Below, piece by piece: positions 34,326-45,802 of a stretch of DNA of 64,000 nt. How positions within the stretch are numbered: the stretch's first letter is position 1; each line of letters begins with the position of its first letter. The notes below the pieces were generated by a model. The model was not told the origin of the DNA, searched no databases, and saw only the letters and a program-made list of their open reading frames with translations. This DNA is from Linum tenue. Lineage: Eukaryota; Streptophyta; Magnoliopsida; Malpighiales; Linaceae. The position numbers were made by a program, and so were the translations under genes. The stretch lies in assembly GCA_946122785.1 (NCBI GenBank), contig CAMGYJ010000011.1, positions 35,862,513-35,926,512 of the forward strand. Direction: 5' to 3'.

Positions 34326-36973
34326 ATGGCTCCGCGACGGAAGAATCAGGAAGGGGATGTTCCGCCCGGATTCGTGGAGGAACATGTGGCCAACATTGAA
34401 GGAGGCCAAGGAATCGGTGCTGAAGACATCGGCGGGTCCGAGAATCCGCCGTCCACAGCTGGGCCGACTGGGGATTTGTCAATCCGCCATTTCATGGAGG
34501 AGAATCGTCGCATGTTTGCTAGCCTCAACAATGAGTTCGCAGGCTTCAAAGGCGAGGTATATCAACGTTTTGACGCTTTAACTACATGACATGATTCTCT
34601 TGAGTCTCGTGTTGATAGGCGTTTAGGCCAACTCTTTTAAGTTGTGACTAAAAACAGACATGATTTTGATGTTTTCGGGGATAAAAATATACGTGATATG
34701 AATGAAATCAGGGAGCTCTTGGGTAGACCAGTAATGCAACCTAGGGATTTGCCGCTAAACGGTGAAAACAATTTAAACAGCGAAACTGGTTTTCCAAACA
34801 ACAGCGCTCGAATTTGTCCGCCAAGACAAGGAGCTTCGCCGACACCGGTGATGAACCCACCAACTCCGCGAGTTAATTTTGGCGAGACTAGCACTGCCGC
34901 TAACACTCGGGTTGAACCACCGCCGTTTCACGGTGTGGGTCCACAAAATATTCCGGAGGCCAGACCCTACGTGGCTCCAATGAGCGGTGCTGGTGGTGGA
35001 GGAACGATCAACAATGATCATGTCCCGCCACGCGGTTACCCACAAAAAGTGCCCCCTCCTCCTCCAAACGGGCTTGGCATGGATCCTGGTGGATTCGTAC
35101 CACAAGGGGGGCAACTCGGGGGGCAAGACGTTAATGCGATTCGAGATCAAGTAGCACAGATGCTGGCGGATCAGTTTGGTTTAGGGATTAGACCAGCGAT
35201 GCCGCCGGTGTATCGAAAACCATATCCGGATTGGGTTGATAGATACTACCCCTTTCCACGTGGGTTTCGCGTGCCTGATTTCATCACCTTCAGCGGGACT
35301 GGGGATCAGTCCACCGTCGAGCACGTTGGACGATTCACGGTTCAGTGTGGTGATGTGAGTGATTTCTTGAAGTTGCGTTTGTTTGGCAACTCGTTGACCG
35401 GTCCTGCATTCGCGTGGTACGTCAACTTGCCATCGAACTCGGTTCAAACTTGGCAGCAAATGGAACAAATGTTCCATGCCCAGTTCTACCGTTCTGAGCC
35501 AGAAGTAACCAGTGTTCAAGAAGACGCTAGGCGTTATCTAGGCGAGGAGGCACCGCCCAGCGCCCAGGCCGATTAGTCGTTGCCTAGGCGAGATTAAACG
35601 TTGAAAAAAAAAATATGATAGATAAGCCACATTTCACAAAAACCCAAGTCGCGATATCATTATTCATCTATTCATATAGACATACAACCCTTTTCCACAA
35701 TCCCAAACATCCCAAGTCCCCAACCATGAGGAGGGATCTCGCTGCTCGAATGATGAGGGGGAGCGGCTGGTCGAATGGAAATGGGAAATAGAATAGGGTT
35801 TAGGATTTCCACAAAAAGGCTACACTTTCCCCCTTTATTAGCTGTTTTGGGCGTCACCCTCTAGACTGAAAACACGCCTCCGAGCACCTAGGCACCGATT
35901 AGGTGTTTTCTATGGAGATTAATCGTTTAGCACGCCTAGATCAATCGCCCAGGGCTGGACGAGGCGATTTCCTCCTGCCTAGCTATTAATCGCGCCTAGG
36001 CGAGAGATTAATCGCGTCTTCTTGAACACTGGAAGTAACAATGGCAGACTTGGCACGAATGCGTCAACAGCCAGGAGAAACAGTGGAACATTTCTTAACC
36101 AACTTTAAAAATGCAAGAAATTGCTGTTTTGTGAACTTAACAGAACGCGAGTTTGTTAAACTGGCCCAGGGTGGATTGAATTTTGAACTTCGTAAAAAGT
36201 TTCAAGATAGGTAGTTTTCTGATTTGTTTCAATTGATGTCCTGCGCTGTTAGATATGAATCTCTTCTCCGTGAAGAAGAACATAAGAGAAGTGGTTCTCG
36301 CGGACAATATTTCCCTAATTTTGAAAACTATGGTGTGAATAACGTCGGCAACGATGTTGACGGAGTTGAAGTTGATTTGGCCGAGATTGTGCAGGGGAAG
36401 CCATATGTGTGTGCTTCTCTAGCCAAGGCCGATGGGGAACCACAAGGTGGAAAGCCCAATCGTGCTCCGATTCAAACTAGAAAATATTCCTTTGATGTCT
36501 CAAAATCAGAACTGATTTTCGACCAGCTTTATAAAGATGGTCAAATTAAGTTGACTGGGGGGCATACAATCCCGCCAGCTGAAAAATTAAAGGGGAAACG
36601 ATACTGTAAATGGCACAACAGTGCATCTCATTCAACTAACATGTGTGTTGTGTTTCGCAACGTTGTGCAGGATGCAATTGAGAAAGGTCGGTTCAAGTTC
36701 CCAGAGCCGAGGAAGGAGGCCATGATTGTTGACACTGACCCGTTTCCCCACGGTGTGGGCGTCAATATGGTCAACGTTGTGGGGGGCAACATTGTCGAAG
36801 CTATTTTGTACCACAAAGACCTTGGTTCTCAAAAAATTAGGAGTATGGAAGGGGGACCATGCAACGTCGCAGTTTCAAGCACACAGGTGTTGGGTAAGGC
36901 GTGCTTGAACTCGTTGTCCAAGATTGTGAGACCATCAATGCTTGCATTAGGTGGTCCACCAAAATCTGAGTAA
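34326..36973 (+). pseudogene. Gypsy gag gene, broken by stops and a transposon
   Basis: The frame opens with MAPRRKNQEGDVPPGF shortly after the primer site. It meets TGA at 34587, reopens at 34644 in another frame (Pro/Gly-rich linker, then the retrotransposon gag core LKLRLFGNSLTGPAFAWYV near residue 240), and is cut at 35509 by a 522-bp hAT element. After that element the reading resumes at about 36040 (DLARMRQQPGETVEHFL), hits TAG at 36212, and goes on to 36973. A zinc-knuckle-like KYCKWHN....H....C motif lies near 36600. Gag packages the element's RNA; this copy cannot make a full-length protein. Removing the insertion still leaves at least two stops. Confidence 0.85.
35510..36031. mobile_element. 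hAT MITE inside gag, TSD GAAGTAAC
   Basis: The ends CAGTGTTCAAGAAGACGC and their exact complement are flanked by GAAGTAAC at 35502-35509 and 36032-36039. It carries repeated 'ctaggcg' / 'cgcctagg' words in both orientations near each end (hAT subterminal repeats). It is 522 bp and non-coding. It interrupts the gag frame cleanly, so it arrived after the gypsy element. Confidence 0.9.
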
Positions 36974-37300
36974 GCCACCTCAAGAGAGGGTGGCGAAGGC
37001 CGAAATTACGGCCTTGCTGGAGGGTTGCCGATCAACGGCGATGATTCGATAACTAGGTGGGAAAGGAAGCACTGTTGCCGACATTGTAGAAGAAATCTAC
37101 CTTGGCACGAAGGAGGATCCACGTTCAACTTTCATAGTACCATCTTGCATGAATCTGAAAGGTACGAGTTAACTTTGCTTCTGATTGGCTTCAAAGATTG
37201 TGTTACGTGTGAATGTCATGAAATATTGCATGTGCATGTTGCAGTCTTGCTAGCTAGACAATTTATTGATTTTTATCTCAGATTGTCAAATAAGTGAAGT
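36974..37300 (+). pseudogene. Remnant of the gypsy pol start
   Basis: Directly after gag the text, read across frames, gives IVEEIYLGTKEDPRSTF and then LHESERYELTLLLIGFKDC. In relatives (from memory of the family pattern) a similar stretch links protease to reverse transcriptase. The protease is gone upstream and the reverse transcriptase downstream, so pol was removed by deletion rather than never being present. Confidence 0.55.
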
Positions 37301-38400
37301 ACTGAGCTACGTAGACGCTAACGGCGTTGTACCAACATGATCATGGCCGTTGGAGTTTAGTGGGGGTTTGCCATGCTATGTATGTGATTTTTTTTTTCTT
37401 TTGACCAAAATTGGTAAAATTTGGTGTGTTGTTTAACTAACCATTACGTTGACAAAGTAGAACTTATGTTTTACTTCTTTGTTTTATCGACGATGGTTAA
37501 ATAAGAAGGGATTAAAGACCAATCATGGTCGTTTTCATCTATGTTGGAAAAGGGTGTTGCAGTGTGGTTTTATGGTCCTCGTGCTAAAACAACTCTACGT
37601 GCCGACCAGTCTAGAGCGCCGTCGTTTCTGAGCAGAACAAAATCATTTGAATGAAACCATGTTGCGAAGTGGTTTTTAATGGTGCGGTAAACGGAAAAAA
37701 ATGAATATGGCCATTCGGGCCAAAGCTGCGCTGCGGTGTATCGAGGTCGTTTTTCTTTTCTACAGCGTCGTTGGGATTGTGGGGCTATGCTATGATAAAG
37801 TAGAAGACCAACCTCGTTGGTTTTAAATAAATAATTAAATAAATAAAACGTGGCCATTCAACTCGATGCGGCCTTGCGAGGTTTTGCTTGCGGTTGTGTT
37901 TCAAATCGTGAGAAGGAACAGCGTCGCGAGGCTGAACAACCGGCCGCAATAAATTCGCAGCGTGTCCCGTTTCCTAAACACCCTTGCAGTGTTGTAACAA
38001 CGTGTTTGGAATCACAGGGTTGAGAAAAGATATAATAATAAGCCAAATGTATTGGTTTTAAATAATAATAATAATAAAAAAAGACAACAACATTGCATGA
38101 TCAGGCAGCCATGAGGTGTTCGAATTCTACATGGAGTAGTTTTTGACAAATGGCTTTCCCTGCGTTGGACAAGGGTAATGAGAATGGTATTTGGTTGAAC
38201 AGGGAAAGTTACATAAGGACGAGGCCTCAATGTTGCTTTGTCCAATTATTAACCGGATCGATTCAGCAGTGTTGTTAAGAGAACAACGTTGTTTCACGGC
38301 CAACATTGATTTTTCATTCCTTTGGAAATAATTTCAGGTGAGTTAAATTGTGTCAACAATTTGGTTCATAATTCTTATAAACCAAATTGTGGGGGGCATT
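37301..38400. other. Non-coding interior of the gypsy element
   Basis: No frame of note. Two similar A/T-rich strings ('ttggttttaaataa...') near 37818 and 38053 hint at an internal duplication. A polypurine tract (gtggggggcattt) ends at 38400 and primes plus-strand synthesis in such elements. Confidence 0.5.
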
Positions 38401-40215
38401 TGTTGACACCTAAAATTAATTTGGCCCGAATTAAATGCCGCATTAATTAGTCTCGGCATTTAATTCGATACCGCTGGTAAAAAACGGTGTCGTTTGGAGT
38501 CGAGCTGCACCGCGGAGAGTTAAAACGGTACCGCAAGGAGGCTCAGCGGTACCGCGATACTAGAAACGGCACCGCGCGTTTAGTTGGTGTTGGAGAAGGA
38601 GTTTTGTTTATAATTAATTAATATTTTTATTCCATGTTGGAAGGGGAAAATCGGTACCGCATGGAGATAAGCGGCATCGCGGAGAGTTTAAACGGTACCA
38701 CGGAACTGGAGAGGGGCCGCGCGTTCTAGTGTAGGTGTTGGGGAAGGAGTTTTGTTTATAATTAATTAATATTTTTATTCCTTGTTGGAAAGGGAAAATC
38801 GGTACCGCATGGAGACAAGCGGTACCGCGGAGAGTTAAAACGGTACCGCGGATTTAAAAACGGTGCCGCGAGAGCCTGGTAAGCGGTACCGATGGGCAAG
38901 TGACCAAAATTCACCCGGCCCAATGCGAGCGCCGACTGCGGCGGTTCCAGGGATTAATATTTTTTGGTTATATCAGCGGTGTCGTTTAATCCAAAACGGT
39001 ACCGCGAGTAAGCCCAACGGTACCGCGGACTAGCAAACGACAGTGTTTAAAATAACAAACAATGTCGCAAAAAGGAAAAACAAACGGAGTTGTGGTGGCG
39101 CTAGCGATGTCGTTGGTCATAGCTAGTGATGGACGGATTAATTAATTAATATTTTAATGGCTGTTTAGGACGGTGTCGTTTAGTTGAAAACAATGCCGCA
39201 AGAGGAAAGAAACGACACCGCGAATTTAAAAACGATACCGCGAGTAGGCCAAACGATGCCGCAACAGTCAAAACGACAGTGTTAAAATCAAAACAGTGTC
39301 GCGAAGCTCAAAAGTTCAACGACATCGCGGGACAAGGAAACGATGTTGTTTAACTAAGAACGAAGCCGAGGGGTGAAAGTTCGACGGTGAGTTAACAATG
39401 AGGGCTGGTCTAATTAATTAGTATTTTATTATTATTTTAGACGGTGTCGTTTAATGAAAGCGATGCCGCGGAAAAGTAAAACGACACCGGTTGGTGAAAG
39501 GCGATGCCGCGGTGTTGGTGAAACGGCATCGTTACATTGACAAGGTTGTAGGTCGTTTCGCCGAGTTTCTGCAGGTTTCTGCAAAGCAAGAGCGGTTTCG
39601 AGGGCACGTGATTATCACGCAACAAGGAGGAAGTTACCTGCACGGTTGACAGGAGTGAAGACGTGGGAGACAAAGGCGCGAAGGCAGTTACTACGACGAG
39701 AAGAAGCGCGAAGTATAAAGGTTGGGAAGAGAGAGAAGTTCGAGACGGCAAAATCAAATCACAACTGCACCATCGCAGAATTTATCTTTTTTTCTCTCTA
39801 GTTCGTAGAACTGCTCTGTCAAAGACCTCTTTTGCAGAGTCGTAGTAGTTGTAGATCGTAGTCGTAGATGCGGAGCTCTCCAGAGGAACCTCCATAGGAG
39901 TAGAGGTAATTTAACTTAGAACACTCCTGGTTCGATTTTCTGGTTATTCGTCGAACACCCTCGTTCGAACGTAGTTTGGAGAGGTGGTGAACCGAATAAC
40001 GGTTGTTTGATTAGAAGTCAAGGGTGTATCGATCAAATCAACGACGCCGACCCCGGCGGCGGATATTTGACGATCTTCTTTGTTTTCTGTTCGATCGATC
40101 AAATCAACGGCGCCGACTTTGGCGACGGATATTTGACGGTTGTGATTAACGTTGTGTTTTGTGTGTTTACTTGAAAACAGCGCGCATTGAACACGCGAGT
40201 TTCGCCAACGAAACA
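38401..40215 (+). repeat. Complete 3' LTR with many ACGGTACCGCG-type words
   Basis: From 38470 to 39530 the LTR carries about thirty variants of a 10-11 base word (AACGGTACCGCG, AACGACACCGCG, AAACGATGCCGC), every 15-40 bases. A segment of about 170 bases holding 'ggagttttgtttataatt' is duplicated in tandem near 38590-38800. The word is CpG-rich, and CpG-to-TpG decay may explain its variants. Confidence 0.85.
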
Positions 40216-40847
40216 AGGAGGATGGCTGGATGCAGAGTGAGAACGAAGTCGGCGACCTGAGAAGGTCGACTCTCCCTGACGACTTGGAGCTCGCCACCGA
40301 TGAAGGGAGAACGAGCGTAGCTGCGGGAGGTGGAGACAGCGCGACGGGAGTTGGAGACAACACTACTGCAAGGAGAATGGAAGGAGGAGGGAGCCGATAA
40401 GGGTTTCTTCCATGCTCTGCTGCTTCTTGTTTCATCCCCAGCAAACGACGCCGCAAGTTGAAAAGCCCAACAACAGCTTTAGCCCGTTGACCCTGTCGAA
40501 CGGGCTAATCGCCCGGGTTCCAACGGGTTTGACCGGGTTTCAGCGGGTTTGTCTTTGTCGGGCTGTTATTGAATTGAGTTGATATAGCCCATTTTTAGTG
40601 CCGGGTCCGGATCGATCCGCGGATTGACAACCTTGGTTTTATGAGTTGACTGAATTTCTAGGCTAAAAAGTAAAGAAAGGGCATAATGATCACTAATTCA
40701 CTACTGTTTTTTTTTCCTTCCCATGCCGTCTGCGTGTATTTCATTTTCTTAGAGCAGGGTGCGTGACCAGCACTGCATTTAATTCACTAATTATTTTATT
40801 ATTGTTACTAGGCCGCCTAATGCTAGAGAAGCGCCAGCTTTTTGGCT

Positions 40848-43001
40848 TGCGGTTACTTAAACCGTGTTAGTATTGGGCCTTGTTGGGCCTCATCTGATTT
40901 GTTGGATTAGGGTTTTAACCCTAAGTTTATCTATATAAGCTTAGCTATCGACTTGTGTGATAGCAAGCCGTCAAGATGTAATTCTAATAAGAGATCAGTC
41001 GTGAGCTCTTATGAGCTCACCGTGGATTACTCTCGATCAATCAATCGATCGAGGATACCACGTAAAACTCGTTGTCCCGTGTTATTTTCAATTCCGCATC
41101 ATCAAATTCTACATGGTATCAGAGCGAAACTCGATCCTTATCTAGGGTTTTGAGCTTCCGTGCATCTGCATCCGTCTTGTCCCAACATCGGATCGCACCA
41201 GCGCCCTCAAGTTTGTTGGCAGATCGTGTGATTTGTTTTCGTTTTCACCAGTACGTTGCTGTCGCCGTGTCTCTGTCTTGCCGCCGAAACCATCACCGGT
41301 CGCGGCATCCAGTCCAAGTCTCCGGTCCTTAGATCCGGTCGTAGCCATCGTCATCATTGTCGTTCGTAGCAGCCCAGGCACCATCGATCCCATGGTCGTC
41401 CTTTGCTCTCGCCGCCGTCTCCGTTCCAGGCCGCCGACCATCGCCATCGTTGATCTTGTATGCACCCTAGATCGTCATCACCATAGAGCGCCGCCGACCC
41501 AGATGGTGAAACGAGTGCCGCGCCCATCATCCGAATTCACCATCGTCGTCCTTGTCACTGCTGGCCGACATCATCGGCAGACTCCGAGTGAAGGTCGTCG
41601 TCAGCGGCCGATTCAGTACCCAGAGTTTTCTTACCGTCGAAGTCAAATTTCATTAAGTCGAGGAGGTTTCTTACCGTCGACAGGACTTCAATCAACCTGT
41701 CAAGAATCACGGCAGTTCATAATCGCCGGCCAGTCAAGTCAACCAGTGCAGCAACTACAGCCGGCGGATCACACTTTCATCATTGGCAATCCATCCCGTT
41801 TCATCCTCAACCAGTGGACTGGTTTTCACTATGATGCCGCCTCATATTAACGTCCTCGCTAAGCGTGTCCTGTTGGATAAGAAGAGTCGTCGTCCTGAAT
41901 TCTTCTCGTCTTTGCGGCCAAGTTTCCATAAGCTTATGTTGTTCGGTTGGGTTAATTAAGGTTTGGAGAAAGTCATGGTCTCGACCACTTTGATCAATCA
42001 ACAACCAATTTTGTCATGCCATCATCATCATCAAGATCACAGGCCGCCAACATCAGGAGATCAAGTTTTGTGCTTTGATGGAGATAAATGGGATTTTCTT
42101 TTCCCCGACTTGGAGTTTCCCACAAATCAGCGGCAAGTTGTGGCCGAAAATGGCCCTTATGGGCTCCCATATCTGATTTAATAATAGTTTTATGGCTCTT
42201 CAATTAGATTTTGGGTCAATTATTTTGTTTGCAGGCTTTTGCTAGCAAAGATAGACAAGTATCGATCGAGGCACTCACGATCCATTAGATGGTTGTCCCC
42301 TGGCATTCAAAAGGTAGTACGATCAAAGAAGTCATCGTCCCTTCATCGTCCAGCTGGCATTCACGATCTAAGAAATGGTCGTTCCCTCTTTCGGTTCAGT
42401 ATTGGGCACATATCAACCATTCATCGCTTTTCAAGCTGGGCATTCACGTTGTTCATGCTCCAGCTTGAGGGGGAGAATAGGAGGTCAACATACGTCGGTC
42501 GACTAACTCAGTCATCAGGTCGACCGCGATGTACCATGTGTGTTCAAGTTCAAGAGACGCAGTAAATCGTCTCCATCATCAGGTTGTTCAGAGAGAGTCA
42601 GTCGTCTCCAATCAACCTCGTCCGAGATGTTATTCATCTCGAGTTTTGTGGTTCAAGCCATCATGCTTGTTCTTCACATTTACTTCTTCAAGCTCGACAT
42701 TCTTGTCAATCATGTCTTCGCTTGAGGGGGAGTGTTGCGGTTACTTAAACCGTGTTAGTATTGGGCCTTGTTGGGCCTCATCTGATTTGTTGGATTAGGG
42801 TTTTAACCCTAAGTTTTTCTATATAAGCTTAGCTATCGACTTGTGTGATAGCAAGCCGTCAAGATGTAATTCTAATAAAAGATCAGTCGTGAGCTCTTAT
42901 GAGCTCACCGTGGATTAGTCTCGATCAATCAATCGATCGAGGATACCACGTAAAACTCGTTGTCCCGTGTTATTTTCAATTCCGCATCATCAAATTCTAC
43001 A
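40848..43001 (+). mobile_element. Non-autonomous copia-type LTR element (TRIM/LARD-like)
   Basis: The LTRs are 266 bp each (40848-41113 and 42736-43001), run from TGCGGTTAC to TTCTACA, and differ at three positions by my count. Directly after the 5' LTR is TGGTATCAGAGC, the usual initiator-Met-tRNA primer site; before the 3' LTR is a purine tract (cttgagggggagtgt). Each LTR has a CTATATAAG promoter word. The 1.6-kb interior has only low-complexity frames (for example 41233-41850) and no gag or pol domain. No target duplication is evident. The low LTR divergence implies recent insertion, with help from an autonomous partner. Confidence 0.85.
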
Positions 43002-43051
43002 GCAATAAAAAAAAGGAGCTTTGTTATATGTGGAGAGGAATTTTACAATAT

Positions 43052-43326
43052 TATATAGCTTTGGTGCTATAGATTTTTACCTTTATGGTACAACTTGAAA
43101 TTGTACCTTTAATGTTATGGTACAACTTCAAATTGTACCTATACTTTTTGTACAAATTCTTTTATGGTACAATTTAAACTTGTACCTTATGTGATGGTAC
43201 AACTTCAGGTTGTAAAGTTGTACCATAACATAATGATACAAATTTCTTTATGGTACAACCTGAACTTATACATTTAATGTTATGGTACAACTTCAAGTTG
43301 TACATTAAAGCACCAATACTATATAA
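43052..43326. mobile_element. Small foldback MITE made of TGGTACAACTT words
   Basis: The left end 'ttatatagctttggtgct' and the right end 'agcaccaatactatataa' are inverted copies. Between them 'atggtacaacttnaagttgtacc' palindromes repeat about six times. A target duplication could not be fixed. Confidence 0.55.
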
Positions 43327-44045
43327 CATAGTAGAAGTGCTCATATGTGGAAGATTGCTTTCCATAAAAAAGGAAATGATAAATAAATTTGGAAACTAAT
43401 AAATAGGATCTTTTTGTGGAATGAATGTGATCTGATTTATATAAATTTAAAAATTAGTCTTGAGCCTCGTCGTTTAGTCGGAATACAAATTTTTTTTGAA
43501 AATAACTTTCTCATATCTTACGACTATGTTACGACACACATGAAAATGTAGTGAATTATTATATAATGGTCACTGTTCGCGGGAGTCCAGTCAACAATCA
43601 CTAGTCGCCGGATTTTGTGGTTCGCATTATAGATTTATAATGTATTTTGTCGTGTTTATTCTCAGTTTTTATGGTTTGCTTTCTCGTGTTTCTTATATGA
43701 TTTTTTTGTTTGCTTTCTCATGTTTTTTGCTTTCTTTTTGTGGTTTACTTTATCGTGTTTGTGGTTTGCATTAAGAGGTTTCTAGTATGTTTTCGAAATA
43801 TTTTTGGTTTGCTTTGTGGAGTTTCTGGTATGTTTTAATAGATTTGTGGTCTGCATTAGAAGGTTTATGGTTTGGTTTTTGTGTTTGCTTTACCGTGTTT
43901 ATGGTTTGCATTATGGAGGTTTCGGGTGCGCTTATATAATATTTGTGGTTTGTTTTATGAGATTTGTGGTTTGTTTTAGCCAATTTATGGTCTGCATTAG
44001 GAGGTTTCCAGTATGTTTTGGCAACTTTTATTGTATGTTTTTTTA
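43327..44045. repeat. Repeats of a TTTGTGGTTTGCATT-like phrase
   Basis: From about 43610 to 44035, 'tggtttgc(a/t)tt', 'cgtgtttatggtttgc' and 'attaggaggttt' recur every 30-60 bases on the plus strand, an old, eroded tandem array. Overlapping frames on both strands here are by-products of the repeat. The array ends next to a dispersed block (44046-44130) shared with 32925-33000. Confidence 0.6.
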
Positions 44046-44479
44046 TGGGCCAATAGTACGGTGCTACAGTAAAAAGTGCGGCACCGGTTACGCAAATTTT
44101 GATTGGTCCACGTGAACTGACGTGGCACAACCTTGGTTTGTTTAATAAACATGGCCAAAACTCGGCGGCCCATTAAAATGGCCCAACCTACCTCTCCCAA
44201 ACTAACGGAGATCGAATTATTTCTTGTCAATTATTTTGTTTTGTATTTTCATTAATTAAATTAAAACTAATGTAACTGATGTTAGTTTTGTTTTTCGACA
44301 TAATCAGAGAACAGAGAATTCCCAGTTTTCTAATTCTCTCCTGCACTCCGGGATCCGTCCCCAAATCGGTGCCTCCCTCCCACGCTCTGTCTCTGACCGC
44401 CTCCGATCTCCACACCGATCTCCATCGCCCTCGTTGAGAAATCGGAAATCCGCTCCTCACTCTGTCGCCGATAATCGCC

Positions 44480-44540
44480 ATGTTCAACTCCGAGAAAGCC
44501 TCCAGACCTGAACAAGTTCATGGACAAGAAGCTCCAGATT
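44480..44540 (+). pseudogene. Fragment of an SmG (snRNP G) gene
   Basis: One frame (from 44484) reads KPPDLNKFMDKKLQI, which matches the very conserved start of the Sm core protein G (PPDL.K.MDKKLQI). The ATG at 44480 is out of frame with it by one base, and the homology stops at 44540 where the Sm fold should go on. The CT-rich text before it (44330-44470) looks like a plant leader. It appears to be a captured or duplicated first exon. The match rests on one 15-residue block. Confidence 0.6.
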
Positions 44541-44924
44541 TCATCCGCAAGCAGAAGTCTCTCCAGGGGCGACTCGGCCTTCGTCATCTCTTTTTCTCTC
44601 TCGATTTTTGCCAGGGCACGGCGAGTCCGCTTCTCCTTCATTTCTCTAATCACTAATTAGATCAATCCTTAACTGATCTAGCTAGTTTTCCCCATCCTTT
44701 ACAAGAATCTGGATGCTCCTAGAATCCGGTTTCTAACACTCACACTCCATATTTATTTGAGCAGCTGTAATAAGTCAAACAGCTAGCTACATGCATTACT
44801 ATTTACTAGCTAGCCCTTTGTTCTTTTGTCGGTGACAATATCCCTAGCCCATTTTACTAACTAGGAGTATGCGGAAAAGGAAATAACAGACATGCAGTAT
44901 AACAACTACTGAACTGCTTGAACA

Positions 44925-45119
44925 ATGAAGCTTGAATCTTTCTTTTCATATATAAGAATGGCATCAAATTTCTTCAAGGCCATTTGTTTACAACATCTCC
45001 AAGATGGAAAGAGGAGCATGAATGATGAAGATGAAGATACTCTAGAGCTAGTTGCTGACCATGGAAAAGATGTTGTTGATCTGGGAAAGAAGAATGACAA
45101 AAGCATAGAAGAATGTTGA
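44925..45119 (+). CDS. Hypothetical 64-residue ORF
   Basis: Unrecognised. It is basic/aromatic at the start and acidic in the second half (NDEDEDTLELVADHGKDVVDL). A TATATAAG word lies inside its first codons, so a shorter product from the ATG at 44958 would be possible if that were a promoter. It could equally be chance. Confidence 0.2.
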   Translation: MKLESFFSYIRMASNFFKAICLQHLQDGKRSMNDEDEDTLELVADHGKDVVDLGKKNDKSIEEC

Positions 45120-45794
45120 TGATGTGGTCATGGACAAAAAAAGAAGCAACACACCGTTTTGTGTAGTGCAACGACAGCCTTCAAGTTTTACTGTGCAATT
45201 AGACAGATGTATAGATTTCATTGGCTAGTTAGAATACTAGTTTAACGGCTAATTATAAATGCTAGTTTACAGGATGTATATTAGCTTCTCTCAATGGAAA
45301 ATCTCACTATGAGCAATTTTCCCCAATATGTTTTCTGACAAATTCCCCTCAATCTCTAAATCTCATCACCTCCCCCTCAATGAACATACAATACTATATA
45401 TAAGAAAATGTATGTTGTTGTTGTTGTTCTTCTTCTTCTTCTTCAGGCAGCATGCTTCCCTTTTGGTCCCTCTCTCTTTATGGTAAAAACAACAACTATC
45501 TATGATCTTAATATTCTAGGTTCAGCTAGTAGTGACTTTTTTACACGCCAAAATTTGAAATCTCTGTGAATAGAGATCACATGCAAAAATGGCGCGTTTT
45601 TTCTTTTCCCTATCATTTTTAAGCCATTTAGAACAATCTAAACCCCAAAAATGAAAAGACAATAACTACTAGGTAGTATGCAATCTGAAGATGCTCTCAA
45701 GGATATGTATCCCTTCACTGCCGAATAACAACAAACAACATGCATAGAGCATCGTGAACAATAGGCTTGCGCCCAAAGCACAAGTACACAAGTA
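45120..45794. other. Intergenic, CTT/GTT microsatellite
   Basis: No gene. A (GTT)n-(CTT)n compound microsatellite lies at about 45414-45445. Confidence 0.5.
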
Positions 45795-45802
45795 GACATA
45801 CT

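Larger units (their letters stand above)
33802..40215 (+). mobile_element. Non-autonomous Ty3/gypsy element, gag only
   Basis: Layout: truncated 5' LTR (33802-34292), a primer-site region right after it ('ttggcacacctggtgggac'), a gag gene (34326-36973, interrupted), a short pol scrap (36974-37300), about 1.1 kb of non-coding DNA, a purine tract 'gtggggggcatt' and a complete 3' LTR (38401-40215, 1815 bp, TG...CA). Over the 490 bases they share, the LTRs differ at roughly a dozen positions, more near the 3' end. Reverse transcriptase, RNase H and integrase are absent. Confidence 0.85.
33261..40635. mobile_element. hAT element, TSD GTTTTATG, filled with nested insertions
   Basis: The ends are CAAGGTTGTTAACG... 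and, from the right, CAAGGTTGTCAATCCG.... The 8-mer GTTTTATG flanks at 33253-33260 and 40636-40643. Subterminal GGGTT/CCCGGG-rich words ('cgggcccgg', 'gggttaatgggt', 'aacgggtttgaccgggtt') fit a hAT. Most of the 7.4 kb is a gypsy retroelement (33802-40215) and a MULE arm (33490-33801). No hAT transposase remains. Confidence 0.75.

Noticed and set aside
34021..34482. 153-codon minus-strand frame, repeated at 39944-40456
   Set aside because: It lies in the gypsy LTR, and both copies exist because the LTR is duplicated; not a gene.
41142..41850. Long Pro/Arg/Ser frames in the young copia element
   Set aside because: Low-complexity sequence with both strands open; no gag or protease motif.
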